Positions 18,893 through 29,228 are shown, numbered from the stretch's first letter. The stretch: DNA of 64,000 nt from Saprospiraceae bacterium (GCA_016714445.1 JADJNF010000010.1:248001-312000), one strand, 5' to 3'. Made by a program: numbers and translations. The notes: a model not told the origin generated them from the letters alone.

Positions 18893-19444
18893 TCAGGTAT
18901 TTTTCATCACAACTTGTAATCTATCAATTTGATATAAATGTCTAATGATATGGTTTATATAAAACTGAAAAGTATCGCCCAATTTAAGACTGATTAAACT
19001 TGTAATGGAAGTCTCAATTTTTACTTTATTCAAACTTACATTTCTCGATTTATTTATTAGTTCCAAAAGTTTGATTTGTTGGTTTATAAATTTGTCTATA
19101 ACTTTTTTGTCAAGGTTCAAATTTAAAGGATTTTTGTCTTTAAACGTTTTCATTTTATTCAGCTTTGCCTTCGGCAACATACTTTTTGCAAAATAATTTC
19201 CTAAAATTCCACTATTAAATTCAAGCTCAGCCTTTGTGTTTGAGTTTTCTATTTTGCTTTCCATTTGTGGCAGATAAAAGTCTCCATACAAATTCAAATG
19301 TTCAAAACATTCCAAAATGTTCCATGAAGTTTCATTTTGTCTCCACTTTAAACTATTTAAATCAACATTCATTAATTTTTCAGCTTGATTAATAGCCTTG
19401 CGAGTATCTTCTATGAGATTTTGTAAGAGCAATTCTGAATTCAT
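18893..19444 (-). CDS. DinB-superfamily protein
   Basis: 183 residues forming the four-helix DinB/YfiT-type bundle. Candidate metal-ligand histidines lie in ECFEHLNLYGDFY (about residue 47) and at the C-terminus in HIIRHLYQIDRL. Members are metal-binding, damage-inducible or thiol-transferase-like proteins of mostly unknown function. Its ATG overlaps the stop of the DUF4345 gene upstream by four bases (ATGA), so the two are translationally coupled. Confidence 0.8.
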   Translation of the reverse strand: MNSELLLQNLIEDTRKAINQAEKLMNVDLNSLKWRQNETSWNILECFEHLNLYGDFYLPQMESKIENSNTKAELEFNSGILGNYFAKSMLPKAKLNKMKTFKDKNPLNLNLDKKVIDKFINQQIKLLELINKSRNVSLNKVKIETSITSLISLKLGDTFQFYINHIIRHLYQIDRLQVVMKNT

Positions 19445-19848
19445 GCCTTCTTATATTTTCTTGCCAATAAGATAAGAATGATTGCTATTACGGTGAAAGT
19501 TGATTCTATAAAAATCCATTGCTTTACAAAATCTCCCAGGGCGCCGTCTGTAAAGATCGTTATCATTCTTGAAATCGCATAGGCACCCCAGAAAAGAGAT
19601 AAAAACAAAAGTCCTTTGTAGTAATCTTTAAATAAGAGATAAATTAATTGAATGGTAATCACTAGACCAACCCCACCATAAATACCTCTTATGGAACTTA
19701 TTGCATCCGTATTAGGCAATTTTGTTGCTACCAAATCCATAGTAGATTGTGGACTAAATAAAGAGAGTAAGGCTATATAACCTAAGCTTAAAGATGAGAA
19801 CCCAATAAAGACTTGACTGCTGATTTTTACATTTTTTAGTGTATTCAT
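19441..19848 (-). CDS. DUF4345-like four-span membrane protein
   Basis: Start taken at the ATG at 19848 (MNTLKNVKISSQ), 8 codons inside the longest frame. 135 residues with four hydrophobic segments. The first loop carries the AISSIRGIYGG motif characteristic of DUF4345-type proteins. Function unknown. It is coupled by a 4-base overlap to the DinB gene and preceded 64 bases upstream by a Crp/Fnr regulator on the same strand, which may control the pair. Confidence 0.7.
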   Translation of the reverse strand: MNTLKNVKISSQVFIGFSSLSLGYIALLSLFSPQSTMDLVATKLPNTDAISSIRGIYGGVGLVITIQLIYLLFKDYYKGLLFLSLFWGAYAISRMITIFTDGALGDFVKQWIFIESTFTVIAIILILLARKYKKA

Positions 19849-19911
19849 TTTTTTTAAATATTTTAATGGCACAAAGTTGCGATGCTTATTTAAAAAAAAT
19901 CTTGATCGAAA

Positions 19912-20418
19912 TCAAGACTTTTTTAACCGGGATAAAGTCTCAGCGCTCATTCTTAAATAATTTGCAATATGCCTATTTGGTATTTCTTGAAATAGATGGG
20001 GACTTCGTTTTAAAACTCTCTCATATCTTTCTCTTGGCGAATTTGTTAGAATGTCAATTTCACGTTCCATTTGTTGAAGTACCAAATTTTCTAAGATTTT
20101 GATCCATAATTTTCTGTTGGTTTCATTTTCTAAAAATTTATCAAATTGAACTTTGTTTACCACTTTTACTACTGTCTTTTTTATGGCTTGTATATATAAG
20201 TCGGATGGTTTTCCTGTCAAAAAGGAGTCTAAAGAAACAATTAAATTATCTTTGTAACCAAACCTAATAATCTGTTTTCCATATTCATACAGCACAAAAA
20301 CCTTCAAACTTCCACTTTCCACACAATAGATGTTTGTGTCTATGCTACCCTTCACTTTCAGAAACTTGTTTCTATCTATGGTTATGGTCTTGTCTGCAAG
20401 TTTAACAATTTCTTTCAT
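19912..20418 (-). CDS. Crp/Fnr-family transcriptional regulator
   Basis: 168 residues, shorter than typical (about 190-220). The N-terminal cupin-like sensor region (NIYCVESGSLKVFVLYEYGKQI) is followed by a long dimerisation helix (residues about 108-130) and a C-terminal winged helix-turn-helix (IPNRHIANYLRMSAETLSRLKK). Cysteines for an iron-sulphur cluster are absent, so an Fnr-type oxygen sensor is unlikely. Likely regulates the DUF4345/DinB pair next to it (inference). Confidence 0.8.
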   Translation of the reverse strand: MKEIVKLADKTITIDRNKFLKVKGSIDTNIYCVESGSLKVFVLYEYGKQIIRFGYKDNLIVSLDSFLTGKPSDLYIQAIKKTVVKVVNKVQFDKFLENETNRKLWIKILENLVLQQMEREIDILTNSPRERYERVLKRSPHLFQEIPNRHIANYLRMSAETLSRLKKS

Positions 20419-20540
20419 TACCTTTTAATTATGTGGTTGGGTATAATTGCTGCAATCTGTTTAAAATGATGAACCAATCATGTATTTTATCAACTAATAC
20501 TCCCATTTTTATGATATTTTTTATTTGCATCTACTTCTTT

Positions 20541-21289
20541 TTATGCCTTTCCTCCCATAGATAATTGGAAATATTCTTTTTTTCTGCGTGAAACTTCAAC
20601 TGTAGTGTCATCTGACAAGTTGAGAAATCCTTGTTTATCATACGATTTGATGTGAAGAGGGTTTACCAAATGTGATCTGTGTACCTCAGGAATTTATGCC
20701 CCTTTAAGATATCATCATATTCTTTTAGTGTTTTGGCAGATAAAAACATCTTACCAGAAGTGAAATAAATACGCGTATAATTGCTTTCAGCCTGTAATCT
20801 GATGATGTCTTGCAATACCACATATTTGATTTCACCTGAGCCTGAGAGTGCAAGTTTAAAATTGGATTTGTCTTCTTGTTGTATGTTTTGTATAAAATTA
20901 TTAAATAACAATTGACCTTCAGGGGCAAATATTCGCTTTGCTTTATATCTACTTATTGCTTTTATGAGCTCTGATTCATCAATAGGTTTTAGTAAATAAT
21001 CCAGGGCACTAAACCGTATTGCTTGAATGGCATATTCATTGTATGCGGTGGTGAAAATGACTTCAAAATTCCATTGTTTTATTGACATCAACAAATCGAA
21101 ACCACTTTGATGTGGCATTTGAATGTCCAGAAATACAATTTCAGGCTGAAACTCATCTATTATAGCAAGGGCATCCTGCACACTTCTGGCCGTTCTTATC
21201 TCAGTAATCTCGGCACAATACTGCTTTATTAGCCACTTTAATAAATCAATGGAAGATTGTTCGTCATCGACGATCATTGCTTTTATCAT
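20541..21289 (-). CDS. LytTR response regulator, frameshifted in the DNA-binding domain
   Basis: Receiver domain at residues 1-120 (phospho-acceptor in FLDIQMP), then a LytTR domain from about 130 (IIRLQAESNYTRIYFTSGKMFLSAKTLKEY). The visible frame stops at 20663 with KFLRYTDHIW. One base away the family-typical ending appears: VHRSHLVNPLHIKSYDK and on to a stop at 20541-20543. A single-base loss near 20681-20692 therefore removes the last 45 or so residues of LytTR. The start overlaps the end of the sensor kinase gene by four bases. The pair would regulate its target promoters after phosphotransfer. Either a real mutation or an assembly error. Confidence 0.8.
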
Positions 21290-24200
21290 AACTCTTCAGG
21301 ATTGTAAAATGGTAAGATAATGCTCACTTTTGTTCCTCCGGATGTCCCACTTGCGTCACAGATATCTTCTATGTTAAACTTAGCGGATTTTCCGGTTTTT
21401 TTATGAAATAAATCTAATCTTTCTTTGATGATTTGAATGCCTTTACTTTGGTGGGTTTTGGCGGTGATATTATTTTGTTTTATGAGAGCTGCCTGATTTC
21501 TGCCCACACCATTGTCTTCTATGGTACAAATAATATGTTTGTCTTTAAAATTGGTAAATGAAATTTTAAGTTTTTTTTCTCCATCTTTATGCAGGAGTCC
21601 ATGCCAAATGGCGTTTTCTGCAAAAGGCTGTATGAGTAATGATGGCACAAATATCTCACTGCTATCCAGGCTCTGATCTGCCGTGATTTCCCACTTAAAT
21701 GACTGATCAAATCTCAATGACTCCAGTTCTATGTACATTTTAAGAATTTTTATCTCTTCTTCCAATGGCAAAAAATTTTCAGATGCAAAATTCAAAAGCG
21801 ACCTGAGAAAATTTGAGAATACTGTCAAATATTTATACGCCCGTTGGGTTTGTTCAGAAACGATTAAATGTTGGATGGCGCTGAGCGAATTGAAGAGAAA
21901 GTGAGGATTCATTTGCAACCTTAGATTTGAGAATCGCGATTCAGCCATTTTGATATTGAGTTCCAACAACTCCAACTTAGTTTTTTTCATAGCTTCCAGC
22001 GCCAGTGCTTTGGATATTTTGGCACCGCAAATGATAGACAAAGTAGTGAGGTTCTTTTGATGGTCATCTGTATAAAAATTCTTTTTGGAATGTTCTGAAT
22101 CTATTACACCGATCACCTTTCCTTCGTGTAGAATAGGTATTGAAATTTCTGAAGATCTGGCTTTATCATCCACTATATATCTACTATCCTTCGATGTATC
22201 ATTTACTATGATACTTTTGCCATCCAGTGCAACACTTCCCACGATCCCTTGTCCTATTGGAATTTCAATTGGATTTTTTATTTCATAAGGATTAGGACTT
22301 TTTGAACCCATTGCTGCCTTTTGTATCAAAACTTTTTTTTCATCATCCAAAAGATATATCACACAGTCTTCAAACCCAAATCTTGCGATAACATTCCGGC
22401 ATATATCCCATAAAATATCATCTACTGTCGAATGTTCATAACCTGAGTTAGCAAAATAATCAATAGTAGACTGCATCTCATATCTTTTTTTCTTATTTAA
22501 AAAATATTGATAAATAATATAGCCAAGAGACAACAGTAATAGCAAGCTCAAAAATCTAAACCAATTTTGCTCCCACCATGGGTAATCAATTTCGATGTTT
22601 ATTACATAAGGTGCTTCATACCATTTGATACCATCTCTGGAAGCTTTAAGAAAAAAAGTGTAATTACCTGAAGGCAATTTATTGTAAATAGCTTGTCCCA
22701 GACTTACCGGATTTTGCCAGGAATTATCCAATCCCACCAATTTGTATAAAAACTTTGTTTTTGAGATTCCTGTCAATTCTCCTGATGAAAAATTGAAAAT
22801 CAAACCTTCAGGGTTGTAAGGAAAATGATATTTTACACTTTCAGTCAATAAAAAAGTAGTATCTCCATATCGTAAGGTACTTATAAATGGCCTTACCGGT
22901 TCTGTCATGGCGGTCATATTACCAGGGAGAAACCAATTAATACCTTTATCTGTGCCCCAAAACATCTCGCCTGTTTTTGCCTTATGGGCAGATCTCATCC
23001 TGAAACCACCGTGATTAAATCCATGGCCATCTTCAAAAATAATAAATTTATTACTACTTGGGTCATAACGTAAAATACAACTCAAATTACCTATCCACAT
23101 GTACCCGAGACTATCCCGGAGTATGCCCTCACACCTATTGTTTTGCAAACCATTTTCCCTTGTGATTTTTTTTATTTTGCCATCTTTTGACAATATAGAT
23201 AAACCGGCACTTGTTCCAAAATATGTGTTTTCAAACAAGTCCTGATTTATAGCAAAAACATTATTGTCAGTAAGTCCTTCCCGAACACTGTAATTTGTCA
23301 AATTATTTTGCAATTTATCATAACAAAAAACACCTCTAGTCGTTCCGATCCATAATTTTCCTTTTGGATCTTTCCAGATAGTATTTATTATGGTCTTACT
23401 AAGATTTGAAAATACAGTGTCACCTTTGAATAATTTTATACTCTGATTGTTTTTATCAATCATACACAGACCTGCCCGTGTTCCTATCCAATGATTTCCA
23501 TCCATATCTTCACAAATTGCGTTGATCCAATTGGATGGTATGTGGTCAGTTCCATTAAAAGAAAATTGTTTTTTAATTTTACCATCTGCATTGAATATTA
23601 GTACGCCGTTTCTTGTCGTACCAACCCAAAGGTTGCCGGATTTATCAAACGTTACGATCCTGAACGTTTCTCTGCCACTTAAATTGGTTCCATCAGGTAA
23701 GACACTAGGAATATAAGAAGTAGTATTCGTAGTCGGATCCCATTTTATAAGGCGATCCTGTGCAGCCATCCACAAAACTCCATTGTGATCTGTTGTTATA
23801 GATTGAATAAATCCATCAAAAATTTCCTTATTTGCATCAGAAAAATATGGTTTACTTTTAATTTGATTAATCTTGAAATTAAAAAAATGCAGTCCTGAAG
23901 TTAATGTTGTGACAAAGAGATAGCCACTGGTATCGTATGTCGCAGTGAATGTATTATTGCCTCCCAAACTTCTGGCATCTATCGGATCATGTTGCCATCT
24001 GAAAACCGCATTTTTTGTAATATCATACAAATATAGTCCTGAAAAAGGTGTTGTGATCAAAAATCGGGAAGAATCAATTCGTGATATATTTCTCAAATTT
24101 TTAGCAATAGGTCTATTGTCCTGATCCACTATATTTTTATACTCCATCAATATTTTTTGCCGTTGTATATTGATTTTGTAAAATACATCTCCCTCGGTGG

Positions 24201-24879
24201 AAAAAGCTAAAATTTCACCTTCATTTATATAGCTGACGCCGCAAAGACCAGGTATTTTCATGTTTAGTACCACCTTCATCTCATTGTAATCGATCACTGA
24301 CAAATAACTGTTTTTGTAAAACGCAAAAGTATTACCATGGAGCTTGTAAATAAATCTGGTATTTGGGCTGATCAAAGAGTCAAATGGAAGATCATTTTTA
24401 TGAAACTGAAATGGTTTGTTTTTTTGCTGAAAATAATGTTTGCCTCCTTTCAAAGCAAAGACACCATACTTCGGACAAAACAAGATGGTTCTTACCGTAC
24501 TTACATCACTGGTGTCGCCTATAAGAATTTTATGAAATTTTCTATTTTCATCGAGCAAAGTAATATAATGAGAATTATTTCTTATCCAGATTCTGTTTTC
24601 AGGATCTATCAGAATCTTTTCTATCAAATCCGACTGAATTTCCGGGTATTTATTTTTATAATATGTTGTGATGGAGTTACCGTCAAAACTGTTCAATCCC
24701 TCAGAAGTACCAATCCACAAAACTCCGTTTTTATCTCTCGCCACCGTATTCACTTTATTATCGCTCAAACCTTCTGCTGTACTCAAATGGTAAAAAGTAG
24801 AAGGTTGTGCCAATCCTAAGTATGCTGCTGCGATACACAGGATGGAAGTGCATATGGATTTATAAATAGACAATATCAT
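21286..24879 (-). CDS. Two-component propeller sensor histidine kinase (LytS-type kinase, GAF domain)
   Basis: 1197 residues. Signal/anchor at the N-terminus, then a periplasmic two-blade reg_prop beta-propeller array (GLSDNKVNTVARDKNGVLWIGTSEGL and many WIGT repeats) to about 690, a Y_Y_Y domain to about 770, a membrane span at about 778-800, a GAF domain at about 815-960, a LytS-type His_kinase domain with QMNPHFLFNS (phospho-acceptor His about 991), and a HATPase with N-box PFAENAIWHG at about 1088 and EDNGVG. It lacks the AraC regulator of the hybrid systems and instead passes phosphate to the LytTR regulator with which it overlaps by four bases. The ligand is unknown. Confidence 0.9.
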   Translation of the reverse strand: MILSIYKSICTSILCIAAAYLGLAQPSTFYHLSTAEGLSDNKVNTVARDKNGVLWIGTSEGLNSFDGNSITTYYKNKYPEIQSDLIEKILIDPENRIWIRNNSHYITLLDENRKFHKILIGDTSDVSTVRTILFCPKYGVFALKGGKHYFQQKNKPFQFHKNDLPFDSLISPNTRFIYKLHGNTFAFYKNSYLSVIDYNEMKVVLNMKIPGLCGVSYINEGEILAFSTEGDVFYKINIQRQKILMEYKNIVDQDNRPIAKNLRNISRIDSSRFLITTPFSGLYLYDITKNAVFRWQHDPIDARSLGGNNTFTATYDTSGYLFVTTLTSGLHFFNFKINQIKSKPYFSDANKEIFDGFIQSITTDHNGVLWMAAQDRLIKWDPTTNTTSYIPSVLPDGTNLSGRETFRIVTFDKSGNLWVGTTRNGVLIFNADGKIKKQFSFNGTDHIPSNWINAICEDMDGNHWIGTRAGLCMIDKNNQSIKLFKGDTVFSNLSKTIINTIWKDPKGKLWIGTTRGVFCYDKLQNNLTNYSVREGLTDNNVFAINQDLFENTYFGTSAGLSILSKDGKIKKITRENGLQNNRCEGILRDSLGYMWIGNLSCILRYDPSSNKFIIFEDGHGFNHGGFRMRSAHKAKTGEMFWGTDKGINWFLPGNMTAMTEPVRPFISTLRYGDTTFLLTESVKYHFPYNPEGLIFNFSSGELTGISKTKFLYKLVGLDNSWQNPVSLGQAIYNKLPSGNYTFFLKASRDGIKWYEAPYVINIEIDYPWWEQNWFRFLSLLLLLSLGYIIYQYFLNKKKRYEMQSTIDYFANSGYEHSTVDDILWDICRNVIARFGFEDCVIYLLDDEKKVLIQKAAMGSKSPNPYEIKNPIEIPIGQGIVGSVALDGKSIIVNDTSKDSRYIVDDKARSSEISIPILHEGKVIGVIDSEHSKKNFYTDDHQKNLTTLSIICGAKISKALALEAMKKTKLELLELNIKMAESRFSNLRLQMNPHFLFNSLSAIQHLIVSEQTQRAYKYLTVFSNFLRSLLNFASENFLPLEEEIKILKMYIELESLRFDQSFKWEITADQSLDSSEIFVPSLLIQPFAENAIWHGLLHKDGEKKLKISFTNFKDKHIICTIEDNGVGRNQAALIKQNNITAKTHQSKGIQIIKERLDLFHKKTGKSAKFNIEDICDASGTSGGTKVSIILPFYNPEEL

Positions 24880-24930
24880 GACTATATTTAGTCGTACAAA
24901 AGTAATTATTTATACTGGCTTTTATTCAGC

Positions 24931-26598
24931 CTACCGAATCTCCATTTGTTTCTTTAATTGCCCCACCGTTTTTTGCAAATCTTCTATCATTTTTTGTTGC
25001 TCTTGAGTTGCTTTGATTAAAACAGGTATGAGGTCAGAATAATAAACTCCATATCTGTAGGATGATGTTTCATTTTGCTCCTTTCTATCTGACGATTTTC
25101 CATTATCACCTAAAACTACTACTTCATTGACTACTTCTTTAAGCTCCTGTGCTATCAAACCCAATTTGGTCCCACCATTAGGATCGCTTTTCCATTTAAA
25201 AGAAACTGGACGTAATTTCATGACTTCATTTAAACCATAATGGATGTTTTGAATATTGGTTTTATCCCGTGCATCTGAAGTATTGATCATGCCGTTAACT
25301 GCATATACTGTTGCCCATCTATTAAAAGCGTTTCCCAAACCAATAGTACCAGTTGTACCTGGATAAAAACTATCATTATATGCTTCTACTACTACTTCAG
25401 AATTGGTAAAATCCGGGTCAAACGCTCTGATAAATTGAAGGCGCCCAGTATTTCCATGACCTATTTTCCATGAAGAACCAGCAGGTCTCACCATTTCAAG
25501 TCCTACAAATTGGTTTGAGTTCCCGGTACTCACTCTGGCAAATGCGTCATTATTTGGGCTGTGTATTTCCAGAAGTCGTTCAGGATCTTCAGTTCCAATT
25601 CCTATTTTTCCTGATTTGGCAGTGAGGTCAATTGTACTCCCGGTGACTAAATGAACGGCACCAGCAAGACTACCAACATCGATATCTGCCACATTTCCAT
25701 AATATGATCCTATATATCCGCGATATCCATTGTTTTCCCAAATGCCCATAAATGGTTGATCCGCAGCATTGATCTTAATTACCTGACCATCATTCGTCGT
25801 CGATACTTCAAGTTTTGCTGTAGGGTTTGTAGTGCCTATTCCTACGTCTCCGGCTGGCTCTATCACCATCTTTTCCAGGTCTTTTGTCTGAAAACTCAGA
25901 TTGCCTGAAAGATTACCACTATTCGTTCCCAGTATTACATCATCAGATGTTGTTTTAAGGTATCCTTTGTCTACATCACCACTTCTGATCTGAATGGAAG
26001 GATCAGTACCATTGATGGTCAAGGCTGTAGATGGTGTTGCTGTTCCAATACCAATAAGACCATTTTGGTCCACGACCATTCGGTCTACCCCTTTTGTGCT
26101 GAAAGACATTTTACCCAAAAGATTATTATTATATGTCCCTAGTTTAAAATCATTGCCTGTTACGTTAAGAAAAGATTTTGCCACATTGCTATGAAGGAAC
26201 TGAACAGTCGGATTCGCTGCATTGATTGATAATTTTTCCTGTGGATTATTTAGACCTATACCTACATTTCCATTGTTGAGGTTGTACATATTGGATCCAT
26301 TTTTTTGCCAACTTTTGTCCAGATCAATTAATAATTCTCTCCAACCTCCGTTAACATCGCCCCTATACACCCAATACGTGTAGGTATCAATATCAAATAC
26401 TGTCAATCCAATAGCAGGACCAGGAATGGATGTACGTTCCATTGTGGACATTCTTGGGAATAGGACGCCCTTAGTAGTACTACTGACATCAAGTAAGGCA
26501 AATTCATGAGGTTCAGATCCATCATTGTTGATAGCTACATTCTGAGCACTCAGTACAAATGGAAGAAGAAAGAAAATTACATTAAATAAGACTTTCAT
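24931..26598 (-). CDS. Exported protein with peptidase S74 (tail-fibre chaperone) domain
   Basis: 555 residues with signal peptide (MKVLFNVIFFLLPFVLSAQN). Three or four repeated modules of the form NPTAKLEVS / VGIGTTNP / IQIRSGD run through the middle, as in Bacteroidota surface fibres. The C-terminus holds the S74 intramolecular chaperone domain: SDARDKTNIQNI, LRPVSFKWK and GLIAQELKEV, and a terminal coiled coil (QEQQKMIEDLQKTVGQLKKQM) for trimerisation. S74 domains trimerise and then cut themselves off. A surface or fibre protein is inferred. It has its own promoter-like sequence upstream. Confidence 0.85.
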   Translation of the reverse strand: MKVLFNVIFFLLPFVLSAQNVAINNDGSEPHEFALLDVSSTTKGVLFPRMSTMERTSIPGPAIGLTVFDIDTYTYWVYRGDVNGGWRELLIDLDKSWQKNGSNMYNLNNGNVGIGLNNPQEKLSINAANPTVQFLHSNVAKSFLNVTGNDFKLGTYNNNLLGKMSFSTKGVDRMVVDQNGLIGIGTATPSTALTINGTDPSIQIRSGDVDKGYLKTTSDDVILGTNSGNLSGNLSFQTKDLEKMVIEPAGDVGIGTTNPTAKLEVSTTNDGQVIKINAADQPFMGIWENNGYRGYIGSYYGNVADIDVGSLAGAVHLVTGSTIDLTAKSGKIGIGTEDPERLLEIHSPNNDAFARVSTGNSNQFVGLEMVRPAGSSWKIGHGNTGRLQFIRAFDPDFTNSEVVVEAYNDSFYPGTTGTIGLGNAFNRWATVYAVNGMINTSDARDKTNIQNIHYGLNEVMKLRPVSFKWKSDPNGGTKLGLIAQELKEVVNEVVVLGDNGKSSDRKEQNETSSYRYGVYYSDLIPVLIKATQEQQKMIEDLQKTVGQLKKQMEIR

Positions 26599-26620
26599 TT
26601 TTATAAATTTATATTTGCAA

Positions 26621-26651
26621 CAAAGATATACCTACTCAAAGCCAGTATCAA
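26621..26651 (-). promoter_or_regulatory. Bacteroidota-type promoter for the S74 protein gene
   Basis: On the - strand TATCTTTG (26628-26621) fits the -7 consensus TAnnTTTG, and TTGA (26651-26648) lies 19 bases upstream, near the usual -33 position. It ends 22 bases before the start codon. Confidence 0.45.
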
Positions 26652-26925
26652 GCGTTGATTATTAGGCGGTCAATTCAGCTTATTTAGTGGAAAATTTACA
26701 ATTATTAATGAATTTGAAACCTACTCCCAATGGATAGAGAGTGGCCAGTATTGCTGAAGGAATCCTCATATTCATAAAAAACCTGACTTAACCTGGTAGA
26801 ATTAATCTATCCAATCTGGTGAAAGTCTGACTCCGCACTCTGTCTGCAGCGAATTGAGCTTGTTCGCATTTGTCTCCCTAACGCCCCCCTGATCGATGTT
26901 CACAGGACACGTACTAGGCTAGGTT
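26652..26925. other. Intergenic region with a family B non-coding repeat fragment
   Basis: GAATTAATCTATCCAATCTG with the following GTGAAAGTCTGAC (26799-26831) matches the non-coding element found after attC-like sites at 37255-37380, 40919-41050 and 42755-42840 (ATTAATCAATCCAACGGGGT + GAAAGTC). No cassette gene is next to this copy. No coding sequence seen. Confidence 0.4.
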
Positions 26926-28683
26926 TTATTGGTTGGATATATGTCTGTCATAAATGTTTTTAACTTGTACATCACTAAATCCATACATTCCTTCCCGCTC
27001 TGCAAATTCAGAAAAAACAATTTGAAACTCTTTTGATTTGGTTTCAATAATTTCTTTTACTACCTGATCGGGTCTGCCTAAAGATTTGTCTAATGGAAAT
27101 CTGTCAGCATGTGCCTGACAAACTTCATCCAAATATTCAAAACAGTCAGATGGGGATTTTGCCAATTTATTAAGTTTGTCAAAGTCGCCATTTTGATATG
27201 CAGTCCATAAATTTTTCCCCAGCTCAATATCATCGGGTGCAAATGGAATTTTTGATGCATAGGCCTGCTCGAGTTTTTCAGTATTGGCTACTCCAAATCC
27301 TTTCCAAATGTCTTCATTATTTTCGATTACCGGAAACACTCTAAATATCTTACATGTCGGATGATTGGCAAGCATTGAGATTACAAACCACATATTTGCC
27401 TGGCAAAACAAATCATTTTCAAACCAGAGACAAACTTCAGAATTGTCAGGAATATCATTCAGTTTTTCCATTTCAATAACAGTTTTGCTAAAATATTCTT
27501 TGATGGAGACATGATATGTGTCCGCAAAATATTTTGCCCGAATTGTCCAAAAGTCTGTGATGGTATCGGCATTGACATTCCCTTCTATTAAACATTCTCT
27601 ACAAACTATAAAGTCTTGATTAATTTTTGTTTGTCTTAATTGATCAGCCAAACAGTCTCCGTTTAATATGTGATATGTTGTCACTTTTTGATTGTCTCCA
27701 AGTTTATACATGTCATAGTATCTTTTAACAAGTCCGTTGATAAATCTTTTCAAATAATTTTCACTTAAAAAAGAATTCGACCAATTTTCGTAACGCTGAC
27801 ATTGAACACCTAAATAGAAAAAATATAAACTTACTCCAAGCATTGGGATAAGCCGTTTTTCTTCTACGGTTAATGGTGTGACAGATTCGTACCCATTAAG
27901 AAAATGGTCAACTTTAGGTTGATAATATTTAGCTTCATATTTCTCAATGTTGTGGAGCTGCAAAACATAGTAAGCAATGTCTAAACAAAGCCAGCCGTTT
28001 CCACAAAAGTCAAAGTCGAATATGGTTACTTTGTTATCGTTTGTAATGTTTAGATTATCAAACCAAATGTCGAGATGGACCACTCCATGACGAACTTGAG
28101 AAATGTCAGCATTTTCGAATTCCTTGTATAAATATGATTGAGCCGATTTCATAAAAGTCATTTCTTCTGTGTCATTGGTCAAAAAAGATGATACTTTATT
28201 TAATGAGTCAATAAGAATTACTTCGGGTGAGTAGTCTATCCGATTTAACTTCTGATTATGGGTTATCTTATGAATTCGGGCCATAAGTTGACCAATTTGA
28301 AAATGTGTTTCTTCTGGAATGATGTGTTGTTTTTCACCAGATGCAAATGTAAAAAGTACCCCAAATCTGTCGCCTTCCGGAGCACCTAAAGTTTGTATGT
28401 AGTTGCTTTCTTTGTCTGTGAGTGGATAGGAGATGGAAATACTATTTTCTTTAAGTAGATTCAGCAATTTAATTTCTTCGTCAATCTCCATTTTTGATCG
28501 CCAATTTAAACTATATACTCTAAATACAAATTTGTCTGAGTTGTCAGTAACCAAATAGGTGTCATTGATCCCGGCTTTTATTAATTTGCATTTTGTGTCT
28601 TTGCTCAAAGAATATTTTTCCTGTAAAAACAGTCCTATATGTGTCGCTGAAAGATTAGAATTTGATACTGGAAAATGTGTCAT
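26926..28683 (-). CDS. APH-like phosphotransferase fused to DUF1835
   Basis: 585 residues. The N-terminal part (to about 325) is an aminoglycoside-phosphotransferase/choline-kinase-like fold: catalytic loop HLDIWFDN (HxDxxxxN) and metal-binding IFDFDF. The C-terminal part (about 335-585) is a DUF1835 domain, starting YHILNGDCLADQL, with SLGRPD and FSDVQ near the end. DUF1835 alone is about 250 residues. The first domain should phosphorylate a small hydroxyl-bearing molecule; the role of DUF1835 is unknown. Cytoplasmic, no signal peptide. I have no memory of this fusion as a common architecture. Confidence 0.8.
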   Translation of the reverse strand: MTHFPVSNSNLSATHIGLFLQEKYSLSKDTKCKLIKAGINDTYLVTDNSDKFVFRVYSLNWRSKMEIDEEIKLLNLLKENSISISYPLTDKESNYIQTLGAPEGDRFGVLFTFASGEKQHIIPEETHFQIGQLMARIHKITHNQKLNRIDYSPEVILIDSLNKVSSFLTNDTEEMTFMKSAQSYLYKEFENADISQVRHGVVHLDIWFDNLNITNDNKVTIFDFDFCGNGWLCLDIAYYVLQLHNIEKYEAKYYQPKVDHFLNGYESVTPLTVEEKRLIPMLGVSLYFFYLGVQCQRYENWSNSFLSENYLKRFINGLVKRYYDMYKLGDNQKVTTYHILNGDCLADQLRQTKINQDFIVCRECLIEGNVNADTITDFWTIRAKYFADTYHVSIKEYFSKTVIEMEKLNDIPDNSEVCLWFENDLFCQANMWFVISMLANHPTCKIFRVFPVIENNEDIWKGFGVANTEKLEQAYASKIPFAPDDIELGKNLWTAYQNGDFDKLNKLAKSPSDCFEYLDEVCQAHADRFPLDKSLGRPDQVVKEIIETKSKEFQIVFSEFAEREGMYGFSDVQVKNIYDRHISNQ

Positions 28684-28823
28684 TGGTCTGTTTTTTATAT
28701 CTGTGGTATTCTGTTGTATTATTATAATCTCGGTATTGATTTTTTGGAATGAAATGAAACCTGGTGGTAGCCTGGGAGCTGGGATATTGATGTAAGATGA
28801 GATGCTTTACAAAGGAACCCATG

Positions 28824-29228
28824 TTAATTGCTTGCCTTTATACACCTAATTCTTTCCGTTGCCATGTAAATCTCACCGGGAAAATGATCAGACGAATAAT
28901 ACATTTTATGTACTTCGCATTCACAATAATCCTTTTTCAATTTTAATACTATAGTTCTGGGCCCCAATGGATGATTTCCACGTCCCCAATCTATAACTTC
29001 AAAGCCTTTATTTTTCAGAATCTGCACCAATATTAGTTTTTCATCTTCATCTTTGTCTACAATTTCTTTCGGCAATGTATCGTATAAATTTGGAAGTTCA
29101 ATAAACTTGTAATTAGAGTTTTCGATTGCAAAATTTACAATTTTTTCATTGAATTCTATAGGTAGTTTTTTCTGCTTGACTATACAGGAAAATAATAAAC
29201 CCAAAAATAATATTACCGTATATTTCAT
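28824..29228 (-). CDS. Small hypothetical lipoprotein
   Basis: 134 residues with lipoprotein signal MKYTVILFLGLLFSC (cysteine at 15). The mature part is compact and mixed alpha/beta, with a CEC pair (about residue 107) and a late cysteine that could form a disulphide. The segment FEVIDWGRGNHPLGPRTIVLKLKKDYC resembles small secreted Bacteroidota proteins of unknown function. Stands alone between the APH-DUF1835 and patatin genes. Confidence 0.65.
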   Translation of the reverse strand: MKYTVILFLGLLFSCIVKQKKLPIEFNEKIVNFAIENSNYKFIELPNLYDTLPKEIVDKDEDEKLILVQILKNKGFEVIDWGRGNHPLGPRTIVLKLKKDYCECEVHKMYYSSDHFPGEIYMATERIRCIKASN

